From the NCBI GenBank assembly GCA_012516125.1, contig JAAYXB010000039.1, positions 27,069 to 91,068 on the forward strand: DNA of 64,000 nucleotides. The letters run 5' to 3'. Positions 42,252 through 51,600 of the stretch are shown piece after piece. How positions within the stretch are numbered: position 1 is the stretch's first letter; each line of letters begins with the position of its first letter. Under the pieces are notes generated by a model, which saw only the letters and a program-made list of their open reading frames with translations, was not told where the DNA came from and did not search any database. The DNA is from Bacillota bacterium (lineage in GTDB: Bacteria > Bacillota > SHA-98 > UBA4971). Made by a program: the position numbers and the translations under genes.

Positions 42252-43538
42252 ATGGCCGAGTTGAAAGCGCCGAGGGGCACTGCTGACGTCCTTCCCGACG
42301 AGTCAGACTTGTGGATCCGCGTCGAGGGGGTCGTGCGCCAGGTATGCCGCAACGCGGGATACGGCGAGATCCGCACGCCCATCTTCGAGCACACGGAGCT
42401 GTTCGAGCGCGGGGTGGGCGCGGTCACGGACATCGTCGAAAAAGAGATGTATACGTTTCTGGATAAGGCCGGGCGGAGCATAACGTTGCGCCCGGAGGGC
42501 ACAGCTCCATGCATGCGGGCATACCTGGAGCACAATCTGAAGTCCCGCCCCCAACCGGTGAAGGTGTATTACATCGGCCCCATGTTCCGCTACGAGCGGC
42601 CGCAGTCAGGAAGGTTCAGACAGCACACACAGTTCGGCGTGGAGGCCATCGGATCGCCCGACCCGGCCCTCGATGCCGAGGTCGTGTCCATACTTGTGGA
42701 CGTATACAGACATCTTGGCCTTTCGGGCTTTGTGGTGCATCTCAACACCATCGGATGCCCGCGCTGCCGTCCTCGCTACAAGGAGGCTCTCGTAAAAGCG
42801 GTGGCGGGACGGGTGGAGGAGCTTTGCTCTGATTGCCGTCGAAGGCTGGAGCGCAACCCGCTCCGCGTCCTTGACTGCAAGAACGAAGCGTGCCGGGAAA
42901 TCTCCGGGAACGTCCCCACGATATTCGAGTTCCTGTGCGACGAATGCAGGAGCCATTTCGAAGGCGTGACGACGTATCTCGAGGCCCTCGGGCTTGCGTA
43001 CGAGATCGACCCCCGGATCGTGCGTGGACTTGATTATTATACCAAGACTGTGTTCGAGGTGGTCCATGCCGAGCTGGGCGCCCAGGACGTGCTGGGCGGG
43101 GGAGGCAGATACGACGGCCTCGCCGAGGACCTCGGCGGCGAGCACACGCCGGGGGTGGGGTTCGCGGCGGGCATCGAGAGGGCCGTTATGGTGCTCAAGG
43201 CCACCAGGGGCGACTCTCCCGGGGCGGAGGCGGGGACCGGCATCCGGGTTTTCGTCGCGACGATGGGTGCCCCGGCCAGGGTCGAGGGATTCCGGCTGGT
43301 GAAGGCCCTTCGGGAGCGCGGCGTGCCCTGTGACCTCGACTACATGGAGCGGAGCCTCAAGGCCCAGATGAAGCACGCGAACAGGTGCGGAGCGCTGAAG
43401 GTCGTCATCCTCGGGGAAGAGGAGCTGAAGACTCGGGCGGCGACGGTGAAAGACATGTCCACGGGCGAGCAATCCCAGGTCGCTCTCGAAGGGCTGGTGC
43501 AGGTTCTTTCAGGTGACGGGCCGGGCACGGCCACGTGA
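42252..43538 (+). CDS. hisS: Histidyl-tRNA synthetase
   Basis: 428-residue class II aminoacyl-tRNA synthetase. Motif 2 (GPMFRYERPQSGRFRQHTQFG), the histidine-specific RGLDYYTKTVFEV and motif 3 (GVGFAAGIERAVMVL) are intact. The C-terminal anticodon-binding domain starts at about 333. ATG follows GGAGGAGG. No T-box leader signature (such as AGGGTGGNACCGCG) is visible upstream. hisS-aspS order is common in Firmicutes; here a repeat copy lies between the two genes. Confidence 0.97.
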   Translation: MAELKAPRGTADVLPDESDLWIRVEGVVRQVCRNAGYGEIRTPIFEHTELFERGVGAVTDIVEKEMYTFLDKAGRSITLRPEGTAPCMRAYLEHNLKSRPQPVKVYYIGPMFRYERPQSGRFRQHTQFGVEAIGSPDPALDAEVVSILVDVYRHLGLSGFVVHLNTIGCPRCRPRYKEALVKAVAGRVEELCSDCRRRLERNPLRVLDCKNEACREISGNVPTIFEFLCDECRSHFEGVTTYLEALGLAYEIDPRIVRGLDYYTKTVFEVVHAELGAQDVLGGGGRYDGLAEDLGGEHTPGVGFAAGIERAVMVLKATRGDSPGAEAGTGIRVFVATMGAPARVEGFRLVKALRERGVPCDLDYMERSLKAQMKHANRCGALKVVILGEEELKTRAATVKDMSTGEQSQVALEGLVQVLSGDGPGTAT

Positions 43539-43697
43539 CGGACGGGAAACGGGAGCCCGCCTTCACCACTTCTGCTCTGTTCATGATGCAAGCGAAACGC
43601 CTCGTGACGAGCCCGGCGCGCCCGGTCGCGGGGGCGGCGCCGGGCGAGGTTTATCGCGAGTAGCCGTTAGGCATTGATTGTCAGCCACCGGGCATCG

Positions 43698-43824
43698 CTT
43701 AGTGGAGGTGCACAAAATGCTCCCGACTTTTGGGAGGGGTTGCCGGTGACTCAAAGAGAGAGTGCAACACCGGCAACCCGGCAGCTGCTGGAAGACGGGC
43801 GACGACCAATGCACCATTACTTAG
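43698..43824 (+). repeat. Nested palindromic repeat, class B, standard loop
   Basis: Complete 127-bp copy from CTTAGTGGAGGTGC to CACCATTACTTAG, with inner GGTTGCCGGTG / CACCGGCAACC and loop ACTCAAAGAGAGAGTGCAA. Its right arm resembles the class A right arm, so arms and loops are shuffled among copies. It lies before aspS and contains the tracked ORF start. Confidence 0.85.
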
Positions 43825-43925
43825 GAGCCATTTCCTGTCGGTTGCAGGCCGTCGGTTGCCAGCTGTCAGCCGTTGAATTCCAGACGATTAGCGACTTGAT
43901 TTGGGCGCATGGAGAAGTGAGGCTT

Positions 43926-45740
43926 ATGCAGAAAAGGACGCACATGGCAGGGGAGCTTTCAGAGGGTGTCGTTGGGTCAAAGGTCACACTGGCCGGTTGG
44001 GTTGCGAGGCGCAGGGACCTCGGAGGCCTCGTGTTCATTGACCTCCGGGACCGCTCTGGGATCGTGCAGGTCGTGTTCAACCCCAGGATCGCGCCGGAGG
44101 CCCACGACAGGGCGGAGAGGCTGGGGAGTGAAGACGTGGTCCTGGTCTCGGGCACGGTCGAGAGGCGCCCGCCTGGAACCGAGAACCCCTCTATCCCCAC
44201 GGGGACCGTCGATGTTGTGGCCGACGCCATCGAGGTCCTTTCGAAGTCGAAGACGCCCCCATTCTATATCACCGAGGATCTCGACGCCGACGAGCTTCTG
44301 CGGCTTCGATACCGGTATCTCGACCTTCGCAGGCCTGACATGCAGCGCAATCTCATCTTCAGGCACAGGCTTACCATGGCTGTGCGGAGGTTCCTCGACT
44401 CCCGAGGGTTCATTGAGGTCGAGACTCCGATGTTCATCAAGAGCACGCCCGAGGGGGCGCGGGACTACGTGGTGCCGAGCCGGCTCAATCCCGGGAAGTT
44501 CTACGCCCTGCCACAGTCGCCGCAGCTTTTCAAGCAGCTCCTCATGGTAGCTGGCTTTGACCGCTACTTCCAGATCGCACGGTGCTTTCGGGACGAAGAC
44601 CTCCGGGCCGACCGCCAGCCGGAGTTCACGCAGATAGACATCGAGATGTCCTTCGTGAACCGCGACGATGTGCTGGCTCTCACGGAGGACATGATGGCCG
44701 CATCTATCGAGGAAACCCTGGGGGTGCCCGTGGCCACGCCCTTCCCGAGGCTGTCCTACGCCGAGGCCATGGAGAGGTACGGGTCGGACAAGCCCGACAC
44801 AAGGTTCGGGATGGAACTATGCGACATTGGAAAGGCGGTCGAGGGGTCGGGATTCAGGGTGTTCCGCGAGGCCGTGGCGGGGGGCGGCAAGGTGGCCGCC
44901 ATAGTGGCGCCCGGATGCGGAGGGTTTTCGCGTCGCGAGGTCGCGGAGCTCGAGGACATGGCGAAGGAGTTCGGGGCGCAGGGGCTTGTGTCAATTGCCG
45001 TGTCGAGGGGCGAGGAAGGCGGGCTCGACTTCCGCTCGGCCGTCCGCAAGTTCCTTTCAGAAGAGGAGCTTCGGGAGATCGTCCGGCTGACCGGCGCGGA
45101 TGATGGCGACCTCATTCTGATCTCGGCCGGCCCCAGCCCCGTGGTGCAAAACGTCCTGGGCAGGCTGCGCTTGCACCTGGGCTCGAGGTTGGGCCTCATC
45201 CCCGGGAATAAGATGGCGTTTGTGTGGGTTGTTGATTTCCCGCTCCTTGAGTTCAGCGAGGAAGAGGGAAGGATCGTGGCAGTGCACCACCCGTTCACTG
45301 CTCCTCTGGATGAGGACCTCTACTTCCTGGAGACAAATCCTCTTGCGGTTCGCGCCAACATGTACGACCTCGTCATGAATGGGGTGGAACTCGGAAGCGG
45401 GAGCATCAGAGCGCACCGGCGCGACGTGCAGGAGAGGATATTCCGGGCGCTGGGTCTTGGACCGGAGGAGGTGCAGGAAAAGTTCGGGTTCCTGCTGGAG
45501 GCGTTCGAGTACGGCGCCCCGCCGCACGGCGGCATCGCGCTGGGGTTCGACAGGGTGGTGATGCTCCTTGCGGGGCGCAAGACCATCCGCGATGTCATCG
45601 CATTCCCCAAGACGCAGCGCGCCATATGTCCGATGACAGGCGCACCAGGGCCCATTTCCCGGGAGCAGCTCGAGGAGCTTCACATAGAAGTGGTGAACGG
45701 GGAGAGAATAGACCCTGCAAGCAACGCGCGGGAATCTTGA
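43926..45740 (+). CDS. aspS: Aspartyl-tRNA synthetase
   Basis: 604-residue bacterial-type class II synthetase. N-terminal OB-fold anticodon domain (about 15-110), motif 2 (FQIARCFRDEDLRADRQPEF), the GAD insertion domain typical of bacterial AspRS (about 300-410), and motif 3 (GIALGFDRVVMLLAG). The tracked ORF starts in a palindromic repeat; ATG 43926, after GTGAGG, gives the normal N terminus. The stop codon lies within the -35 box of the 6S RNA promoter. Confidence 0.97.
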   Translation: MQKRTHMAGELSEGVVGSKVTLAGWVARRRDLGGLVFIDLRDRSGIVQVVFNPRIAPEAHDRAERLGSEDVVLVSGTVERRPPGTENPSIPTGTVDVVADAIEVLSKSKTPPFYITEDLDADELLRLRYRYLDLRRPDMQRNLIFRHRLTMAVRRFLDSRGFIEVETPMFIKSTPEGARDYVVPSRLNPGKFYALPQSPQLFKQLLMVAGFDRYFQIARCFRDEDLRADRQPEFTQIDIEMSFVNRDDVLALTEDMMAASIEETLGVPVATPFPRLSYAEAMERYGSDKPDTRFGMELCDIGKAVEGSGFRVFREAVAGGGKVAAIVAPGCGGFSRREVAELEDMAKEFGAQGLVSIAVSRGEEGGLDFRSAVRKFLSEEELREIVRLTGADDGDLILISAGPSPVVQNVLGRLRLHLGSRLGLIPGNKMAFVWVVDFPLLEFSEEEGRIVAVHHPFTAPLDEDLYFLETNPLAVRANMYDLVMNGVELGSGSIRAHRRDVQERIFRALGLGPEEVQEKFGFLLEAFEYGAPPHGGIALGFDRVVMLLAGRKTIRDVIAFPKTQRAICPMTGAPGPISREQLEELHIEVVNGERIDPASNARES

Positions 45741-45765
45741 AATCTCTTCGGCCCTGTGGTATTAT
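45737..45765 (+). promoter_or_regulatory. Promoter of the 6S RNA
   Basis: TTGAAA at 45737-45742, a 17-bp spacer and TATTAT at 45760-45765 with an extended -10 TG. The -35 overlaps the aspS stop codon. Confidence 0.75.
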
Positions 45766-45771
45766 TGCTGT

Positions 45772-45982
45772 GGCACATAAGTGAAGAGCCGAAGACCCTA
45801 CCGTGTGCGATGTGGTGCTGGTAACTTCTGTTCCAACACCATATGAAAGGGAGCCCGGGCTCCGGGTGCGGCGCGTATGCCGCGGTGGTGCGGACACGCA
45901 AAACATCTGGGAGGGCACCCACCTGCAGGGCGCAGGGATATGAGATGTTACCGGTAAGACGGCACGGTGGGGTCTTCTTTTT
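45772..45982 (+). ncRNA. ssrS: 6S RNA (RNA polymerase regulator)
   Basis: About 210 bases between aspS and rarA. GAAGACCCTACCGTGT at 45791 pairs over 16 bp, including two G-T pairs, with GCACGGTGGGGTCTTC ending at 45977, forming the closing stem. A hairpin GGTGCTGG / CCAACACC lies on the 5' side of the centre, and GCGGC / GCCGC caps the apical arm. A run of T follows as terminator. Size, long closing stem, own promoter and position near rarA all fit 6S RNA, which binds housekeeping RNA polymerase as an open-promoter mimic. A structured leader is the alternative. Confidence 0.75.
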
Positions 45983-46310
45983 CGTTTTTGCGTTTTGTTT
46001 TTGCGCGGTAGCACACGACGTCGTCATCGGCGTGCGTCCCCGAAGCGCGTGGTTTATCGTGTGCAGGCGTGGCCAGGTCGCAAGGAGTTTACCGGTCTGG
46101 CGCGAGGACTGGTTGGTTCCTTGCTACTTTCAAACGCTACGGGCTCAAAGAGGTAATCATGCATTCGAGTTCGTCCTCAAGCCCCGGCGGCAGATTGCAG
46201 GATCGGCACAAATGTGTAACAATGGAAATGGGGAACACACGCTCGCCCCGCAGCGCGTCGGCCCCATCTTCGGAGCGGCAATCCACAGGCCCATGGAGGT
46301 GGACCGAGAC

Positions 46311-47654
46311 GTGGATATGGACATGTTCAGTCACAAGGCGGAGGAGACGTTGAAACGCGATGCGCCGCTTGCCGCGCGGATGCGCCCGAGGACCCTCGAC
46401 GAGTTCGTCGGGCAGGAGCATATCGTGGGTCCTGGCAGGTTGCTACGACGGGCCATCGAGGCCGACCGTCTCACGTCCATAATCCTCTACGGGCCACCAG
46501 GGACCGGCAAGACCACGCTTGCGAGGGTCATCGCTGGCATGACGAAGTCCCACTTCGAGCAGGTCAACGCGGTCACTGCAGGTGTGGCCGACATAAGACG
46601 GGTGGTCGCCGAGGCCGAGGAAAGGCTCGGCATGCACGGGAAGAGGACCATCCTTTTCATCGACGAGGTGCACAGGTTCAACCGCTCGCAGCAGGACGCC
46701 CTTCTCCCTGCCGTGGAGAACGGGACCGTCATCTTCATCGGGGCCACCACGGAGAATCCCTTCTTCGAGGTCAACGCGCCTCTTGTGTCGCGGTCGCGGG
46801 TGTTCCGCCTGGAGCCGCTCAGTGAGAGGGACATAGCCATCATCCTCCGCCGCGCCCTCGAGGATCGTGAACGGGGTCTCGGGGAGTTTTCTGTGGAGGT
46901 GGACGATGACGCCTTCAACCACATCGTCAGGATGGCGAACGGTGATGCCAGGTCCGCGCTCAACGCCATCGAGCTTGCTGTGCTCACCACGCCCCCAGAC
47001 GAACGAGGAGTCCGCCACATCACACTGGAGGTCGCGGAGGACTCCATCCAGCGCCGCGCGCTCGTTTACGACCGGGACGGCGACGCGCACTATGACACGA
47101 TATCGGCGTTCATTAAGAGCATGAGGGGATCGGATCCCGACGCCGCAGTTTACTGGCTTGCCAGGATGGTCGCGGCAGGAGAGGACCCTGAGTTCATCGC
47201 GAGGCGAATAGTGATCCAGGCGGCTGAGGACGTGGGGTGCGCCGACCCTCACGCCCTTCTCGTGGCATGCGCTGCGGCGTGGGCCGTGAAGTTCGTGGGC
47301 TGGCCCGAGGCTAAGCTGCCGCTTGCGCAGGCGGCCATTTACGTGGCTACGGCCCCCAAGAGCAACTCCGCCTACGTCGCCATCGGGAAGGCCATGGAGG
47401 ACGTGGAGAAAGAGCGGTCGGGCGAGGTGCCAGTGCACCTGCGGGATGCGTCATATAAGGGCGCTGCCCGGCTCGGCCACGGTGCTGGCTACAAGTACCC
47501 CCACGATTTCCCGGGGCACTTCGTGCGACAACAGTACCTGCCTGATGTTTTGGCTGGCAGGGTGTATTACGAGCCATCGTCAAACGGCTACGAGAAGCAG
47601 ATCGCAGAGCGCCTTGCAAAATGGCGCGGCGCACGCGAGCGCCCTATCCGCTAG
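46311..47654 (+). CDS. rarA: Replication-associated recombination protein A (RarA/MgsA)
   Basis: 447-residue clamp-loader-like AAA+ ATPase that acts at stalled replication forks. Walker A GPPGTGKTT, Walker B FIDEVHRFNRSQQDALL and the sensor stretch IGATTENPFFEV are intact, followed by the MgsA C-terminal domain (AIYVATAPKSNSAY, YKYPHDFPGHFVRQQYLP). The tracked ORF begins within the 6S RNA. GTG 46311 has GGAGGT at 10 bases; ATG 46293 is an alternative. The N terminus DMDMFSHKAEETLKRDAPLAARMRP fits the family. A tandem of rarA and rrf2 is frequent in Firmicutes. Confidence 0.95.
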   Translation: MDMDMFSHKAEETLKRDAPLAARMRPRTLDEFVGQEHIVGPGRLLRRAIEADRLTSIILYGPPGTGKTTLARVIAGMTKSHFEQVNAVTAGVADIRRVVAEAEERLGMHGKRTILFIDEVHRFNRSQQDALLPAVENGTVIFIGATTENPFFEVNAPLVSRSRVFRLEPLSERDIAIILRRALEDRERGLGEFSVEVDDDAFNHIVRMANGDARSALNAIELAVLTTPPDERGVRHITLEVAEDSIQRRALVYDRDGDAHYDTISAFIKSMRGSDPDAAVYWLARMVAAGEDPEFIARRIVIQAAEDVGCADPHALLVACAAAWAVKFVGWPEAKLPLAQAAIYVATAPKSNSAYVAIGKAMEDVEKERSGEVPVHLRDASYKGAARLGHGAGYKYPHDFPGHFVRQQYLPDVLAGRVYYEPSSNGYEKQIAERLAKWRGARERPIR

Positions 47655-47747
47655 AGTGGCTGCACAGGTGCAGGATATGAGGCAGTTGCGGCAGACGTGG
47701 CAGGCGGGCGGTCGCGCGACTCGTCGGCGATCGCTAAGGCCGCGGCG

Positions 47748-47776
47748 TTGACAGGGCCTGTTGGCCGTGCTATAGT
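47748..47776 (+). promoter_or_regulatory. Sigma-70 type promoter of rrf2-isc
   Basis: TTGACA at 47748-47753, a 17-bp spacer and TATAGT at 47771-47776; start expected near 47783. Confidence 0.85.
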
Positions 47777-47784
47777 GTTGCTGG

Positions 47785-47809
47785 AATCCCAACAAGTTTA
47801 GTCGGAATT
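47785..47809 (+). promoter_or_regulatory. Rrf2/IscR-type operator dyad
   Basis: AATCCCAACAA-GTT-TAGTCGGAATT is a 25-bp imperfect dyad with 8 of 11 symmetric positions. Length, spacing and the TAGTCGG half resemble IscR-type sites. It covers the predicted transcription start of the Rrf2 gene, so autorepression is likely. Confidence 0.6.
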
Positions 47810-47850
47810 CTTCTTCCCGGGCGCGACCCGGACAAAGGCAGGTGAGGTTC

Positions 47851-48360
47851 GTGAGGCTGTCCACTCGAGGGAAGTACGGGGTGCGAGCCATGTACGATCT
47901 AGCCCTTCATTACGGCGAGGGTCCCGTCCCGCTCAAGGCCACGGCTGAGCGGCAGATGGTATCGGAGCACTACCTCGAGCAGCTCATGGCGGGCCTCCGG
48001 CGCGCGGGCCTCGTGACGAGTTCAAGGGGAGCCCAGGGTGGCTACGAGCTTACGAGGTCTCCGGCGGACATCACCATCGGCGACATAGTCAGGGTGCTGG
48101 AGGGGCCCATCGACCCCGCGGAGTGCGTTGCCGAAGGCGACCCGGTGGAGGCGTGCGAGCGGGCGGACGAGTGCACGATGCGGCTCGTATGGAAGAAGCT
48201 CAAGGACTGCATCAACAGGGTGCTCGACTCCATCAGCCTGAAGGATTTATGCGATGAGACCGCGGCTCTCATGAGCGACTCGTGCGGGTCGTGCAGGGCC
48301 GGGCCCGACTGCACACGAGGTCTCGGAGAGAGGGCTGGAACGGCGCGCAGGACACCCTAA
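47851..48360 (+). CDS. Rrf2 family transcriptional regulator (IscR/CymR-like)
   Basis: 169 residues. The winged helix N terminus (LSTRGKYGVRAMYDLALHYG, SEHYLEQLMAGLRRAGLV, SSRGAQGGYELTRSP) is canonical Rrf2. A cysteine cluster follows: AEC, EAC and DEC in about 20 residues (C-x9-C-x5-C), then a second Cys-rich tail CGSCRAGPDC. Three cysteines at this place bind a 2Fe-2S cluster in IscR, whereas CymR lacks them; the wider first gap is unusual. GTG 47851 gives the family start MRLSTRGKYG. Promoter and operator upstream and iscS/iscU downstream indicate a regulator of Fe-S or cysteine metabolism. Confidence 0.92.
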   Translation: MRLSTRGKYGVRAMYDLALHYGEGPVPLKATAERQMVSEHYLEQLMAGLRRAGLVTSSRGAQGGYELTRSPADITIGDIVRVLEGPIDPAECVAEGDPVEACERADECTMRLVWKKLKDCINRVLDSISLKDLCDETAALMSDSCGSCRAGPDCTRGLGERAGTARRTP

Positions 48361-48575
48361 ACCGCCGGTAAACATAGGGCAGGGTGGCAACACTATGGGA
48401 TAGCGAAAGCCCCACGCCACTCAAGGCAGGTAGGGATTATCAAGGGTTGTCGGCACAGCTGGGAGTGAGTGAGCCCCGTTGCAGGCTTGCGAGGTCTGGC
48501 GACAACACCGGCAGCTCAGGGAGAGCGTAACCGATCTCGGACCTTAGTACCCTCATGAGCGGGAGATGATCTGAC

Positions 48576-49802
48576 GTGAAAACAGTATACTTGGATAACG
48601 CAGCCACCACCAGGCCCCGCCAGGAAGTGGTCGAGGCCATGCTGCCGTACCTGGGCGAGAAATACGGCAACCCGTCCAGCATATACGGCATAGCTCGGGA
48701 GGCCAGGGCAGCCCTGGACGAGGCACGCGAGAAGGTCGCGGCGACCCTCGGGGCGGACGCGCGGGAGATCATATTCACAGGCAGCGGCACCGAGGCCGAT
48801 AACACCGCGATAAAGGGGGTCGCGTTCGCGAACCGCGACAGGGGCGACCACATCATAACGTCGGCAATAGAGCACCACGCGGTCCTCGACAGCGTGAAGC
48901 GCCTGGAGAACCGCGGCTTCCGGGCTACGTACCTCCCGGTGGACTCCTACGGCATGGTTGATCCGGCCGACGTGGAGGCCGCGATAACCGATAAGACCAT
49001 CCTTATCTCGATAATGCACGCTAACAACGAGGTGGGCACCATCGAGCCTATTGAGGAGATCGCGAAGATCGCGAGGAAGCACGGCGTGTACTTCCACACC
49101 GATGCCGTCCAGACCACCGGGCACATACCTGTTGACGTGAACCGCCTGGGCGTAGACCTGCTATCCCTTTCGGCGCACAAGTTCTATGGGCCGAAGGGCG
49201 TTGGGGTGCTCTACGTGAGGCGGGGCGTGCGGATGGAGCGGTACATCGACGGCGGCGGCCAGGAGCGCAACAGGAGGGCTGGCACCGAGAACGTGGCAGG
49301 CATAATCGGGCTTGCGAAGGCGCTCGAGCTTGCAGTGGCCGAGATGGAGCATGAAATGGAACGGGTCTCCCGACTGCGCGACCGCCTCATTAGAGGCGTT
49401 ATGGACCGCATCGGGCATGTGAGGCTGAACGGTCACCCGACGCAGCGGCTGCCCGGCAATGCCAGCTTCTGCTTCGAGTTCATAGAGGGGGAGTCGCTCC
49501 TCCTGAACCTCGACATGCTGGGCGTGTGTGGGTCGAGCGGGTCTGCGTGCACCTCGGGGTCCCTTGAGCCGTCTCATGTGCTTCTTGCCATGGGTATCCC
49601 GCACGAGGTGGCTCACGGTTCGCTCAGGCTCACACTGGGCCGCTACAACACAGAGGAGGACGTCGACTACGTCCTCGAGCATCTGCCCGGGATAGTCGAG
49701 AAGCTGCGCGCCATGTCGCCGTTCGGTGCGGAGGCGAGCTTCGGCGGCGATTCCTGCGGCAAGTGTGAGGAGGCGCCGCAGCCTGTCGCGGAGCGAAGGT
49801 AG
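48576..49802 (+). CDS. iscS: Cysteine desulfurase (NifS/IscS type)
   Basis: 408-residue PLP enzyme that releases sulfur from cysteine as a protein persulfide. N-terminal [13 protein letters not shown]-binding [10 protein letters not shown] and [10 protein letters not shown] with the Schiff-base lysine, and the catalytic cysteine loop [16 protein letters not shown] are present. The long loop is the IscS/NifS class I type. The C terminus has an extra SCGKCEE motif. Sulfur is delivered to IscU for Fe-S clusters and to MnmA for tRNA thiolation, both encoded next. GTG start. Confidence 0.96.
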   Translation: MKTVYLDNAATTRPRQEVVEAMLPYLGEKYGNPSSIYGIAREARAALDEAREKVAATLGADAREIIFTGSGTEADNTAIKGVAFANRDRGDHIITSAIEHHAVLDSVKRLENRGFRATYLPVDSYGMVDPADVEAAITDKTILISIMHANNEVGTIEPIEEIAKIARKHGVYFHTDAVQTTGHIPVDVNRLGVDLLSLSAHKFYGPKGVGVLYVRRGVRMERYIDGGGQERNRRAGTENVAGIIGLAKALELAVAEMEHEMERVSRLRDRLIRGVMDRIGHVRLNGHPTQRLPGNASFCFEFIEGESLLLNLDMLGVCGSSGSACTSGSLEPSHVLLAMGIPHEVAHGSLRLTLGRYNTEEDVDYVLEHLPGIVEKLRAMSPFGAEASFGGDSCGKCEEAPQPVAERR

Positions 49803-49870
49803 CTGCGCTGCGTCGCGGGGAGAGCGAAGGCGGCTAATCTTGGGGAGTTGCGAAGTGGAGAGGAGAGGGG

Positions 49871-50293
49871 ATGACGCACATGTACTCGCAGAAAGTCATG
49901 GACCATTTCACGAACCCCAGGAACGTGGGAGAGGTAGAGGACCCTGACGGCGTCGGGATGGTGGGCAACCCCATCTGCGGCGACGTCATGAAGCTGTCGA
50001 TAAAGGTTGAAGGTGACAGGATAGTCGACGCGAAGTTCAAGACCTTCGGCTGCGGGGCGGCCATCGCCACCAGCAGCATGGTGACGGAGCTTGTGAAGGG
50101 TAAGACTCTGGAGGAGGCCATGGAGATATCCAATAAAGCCGTGGCGGAGGCTCTCGACGGTCTTCCCGCCAACAAGATGCACTGTTCTAACCTGGCGGCG
50201 GACGCGCTCCACAAGGCCATCGAGGACTACCTTGCGAAGAAGCGCGCCCCGGCCTCCGAGAACGATAAGAAGCGAGCAGCGGGCGAAGGTTGA
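49871..50293 (+). CDS. iscU: Fe-S cluster scaffold IscU/NifU-like
   Basis: 140 residues. The three conserved cysteines are in GNPICGDVM, FGCGAAIATSS and HCSNLAADAL, where iron-sulfur clusters are assembled with sulfur from IscS. The Asp after the first Cys (CGD) is the usual scaffold residue. A charged tail follows residue 125. ATG 49871 lies behind GGAGAGGAGAGG; M4 is an alternative. The stop overlaps the start of mnmA by one base, so the iscS-iscU-mnmA genes form an operon. Confidence 0.95.
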   Translation: MTHMYSQKVMDHFTNPRNVGEVEDPDGVGMVGNPICGDVMKLSIKVEGDRIVDAKFKTFGCGAAIATSSMVTELVKGKTLEEAMEISNKAVAEALDGLPANKMHCSNLAADALHKAIEDYLAKKRAPASENDKKRAAGEG

Positions 50294-51462
50294 TGAGCGG
50301 CGCAGGTCACGAGGCGGGGTCCGGGCAGAGGCGCGTGCTCGTCGCCATGAGCGGCGGGGTGGATAGCTCCGTCGCCGCGGCCGTGCTCAAGGAGAGGGGC
50401 TTCGATGTCATCGGCGCGACCATGCAGATATGGCCAAGGTCCCTCCCCTTCGGCGACCGCGAGGGCGGGTGCTGCTCCCTTGGTGCGGTGGAGGACGCGC
50501 GTCGCGTTGCGGCCATGCTTGGTATCCCGTACTACGTCCTCAACTTCCAGGAGAAGTTCGAAGAGGAGGTCATATCCTACTTCGCGCGCGAGTACGCGTG
50601 CGGCCGTACGCCAAATCCCTGCATAAGGTGCAACCAGCGGATCAAGTTCGGGCACCTCATGCGCAAAGCGAGGGAGATAGGGGCCGCGTTCATCGCGACA
50701 GGGCATTATGCGAGGATCTGCCGCGACCCCGACACCGGGCGGCATCTGCTTCTCAAAGCAAGGGATCCACGAAAAGACCAGACGTACGTCCTGTACTCGA
50801 TGACCCAGGACGAACTTGCCCACACGCTCTTTCCGGTAGGCGACTTCACAAAGGACGAGACCCGCAGGATAGCTGCGTCTCTCGGGCTTCCCGTCGCGGA
50901 GAAGCGCGAAAGCCAGGAGATATGCTTCATACGCGACGACGACTATAGGAAGTTCCTGCGTGAGTATCTCCCGGAAGCCCGAAAACCGGGGCCCATCTTC
51001 GACCTTGAGGGGAATGTCCTCGGCGAGCACGAGGGGATCGCGTTTTACACGATAGGCCAGCGCAAGGGCCTCGGGATCGCCTCGACGGAGCCATTCTATG
51101 TGGTCGATCTCGATCCCGGGAGGAACGCCGTGATAGTCGGCCGTGCCGGCGACGTTATGGCAGAAGGTCTCGTCGCCACGGACCTCAACTGGATACCCTT
51201 CGACCGGCTCCAGGAACCGATCAGCGTGGAGGCCAAAATCCGGTACTATACGCCCGCTGTGGGCGCGACCGTGGCACCCGTGGCGGCACAGCCGGGCGAC
51301 CAGGGCGTCCCAGGCGACCCTGACCCGAACGAGGTCGAGGTGCGCTTCGCAAGCCCGCAGAGGGCCGTGACGCCCGGGCAGTCGGTGGTGTTCTATGACG
51401 GGGACGTCGTTGTGGGCGGTGGGATCATCTCGAGGCGGCTGTGCGGCACGTCCCGAGTATAA
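50293..51462 (+). CDS. mnmA: tRNA-specific 2-thiouridylase MnmA
   Basis: 389 residues. Thiolates U34 of tRNA for Lys, Glu and Gln, using sulfur that starts from IscS. The PP-loop MSGGVDSS binds ATP; the catalytic cysteines are in TPNPCIRCNQ and SQEICFI. ATPase and tRNA-binding regions GHYAR and KDQTYVLYSM are intact, with a C-terminal beta barrel. The ATG overlaps the iscU stop (TGATG); the tracked TTG is three bases earlier. An unusual insertion VPVAAQPGDQGVPGDPDPNE lies near residue 335 of the C-terminal barrel, probably a surface loop. Confidence 0.96.
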   Translation: MSGAGHEAGSGQRRVLVAMSGGVDSSVAAAVLKERGFDVIGATMQIWPRSLPFGDREGGCCSLGAVEDARRVAAMLGIPYYVLNFQEKFEEEVISYFAREYACGRTPNPCIRCNQRIKFGHLMRKAREIGAAFIATGHYARICRDPDTGRHLLLKARDPRKDQTYVLYSMTQDELAHTLFPVGDFTKDETRRIAASLGLPVAEKRESQEICFIRDDDYRKFLREYLPEARKPGPIFDLEGNVLGEHEGIAFYTIGQRKGLGIASTEPFYVVDLDPGRNAVIVGRAGDVMAEGLVATDLNWIPFDRLQEPISVEAKIRYYTPAVGATVAPVAAQPGDQGVPGDPDPNEVEVRFASPQRAVTPGQSVVFYDGDVVVGGGIISRRLCGTSRV

Positions 51463-51600
51463 GCGCGCGGGCGCAGGCGGGGGCGCGGGCGGTTGGCCGG
51501 TCCCCCCGACCCGGGCTGTACCATGGCGGACCCCAATGCTCGGGGCCATTTTTCTTGTGTCCCGTGGGTATACTAACCTCCTGAAAGGGAGGCATTTGGC

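Noticed and set aside
48370-48400. T-box-like AGGGTGGCAAC before iscS
   Set aside because: The context lacks the rest of the T-box core and a terminator, and iscS is not an amino-acid-regulated gene; chance similarity.
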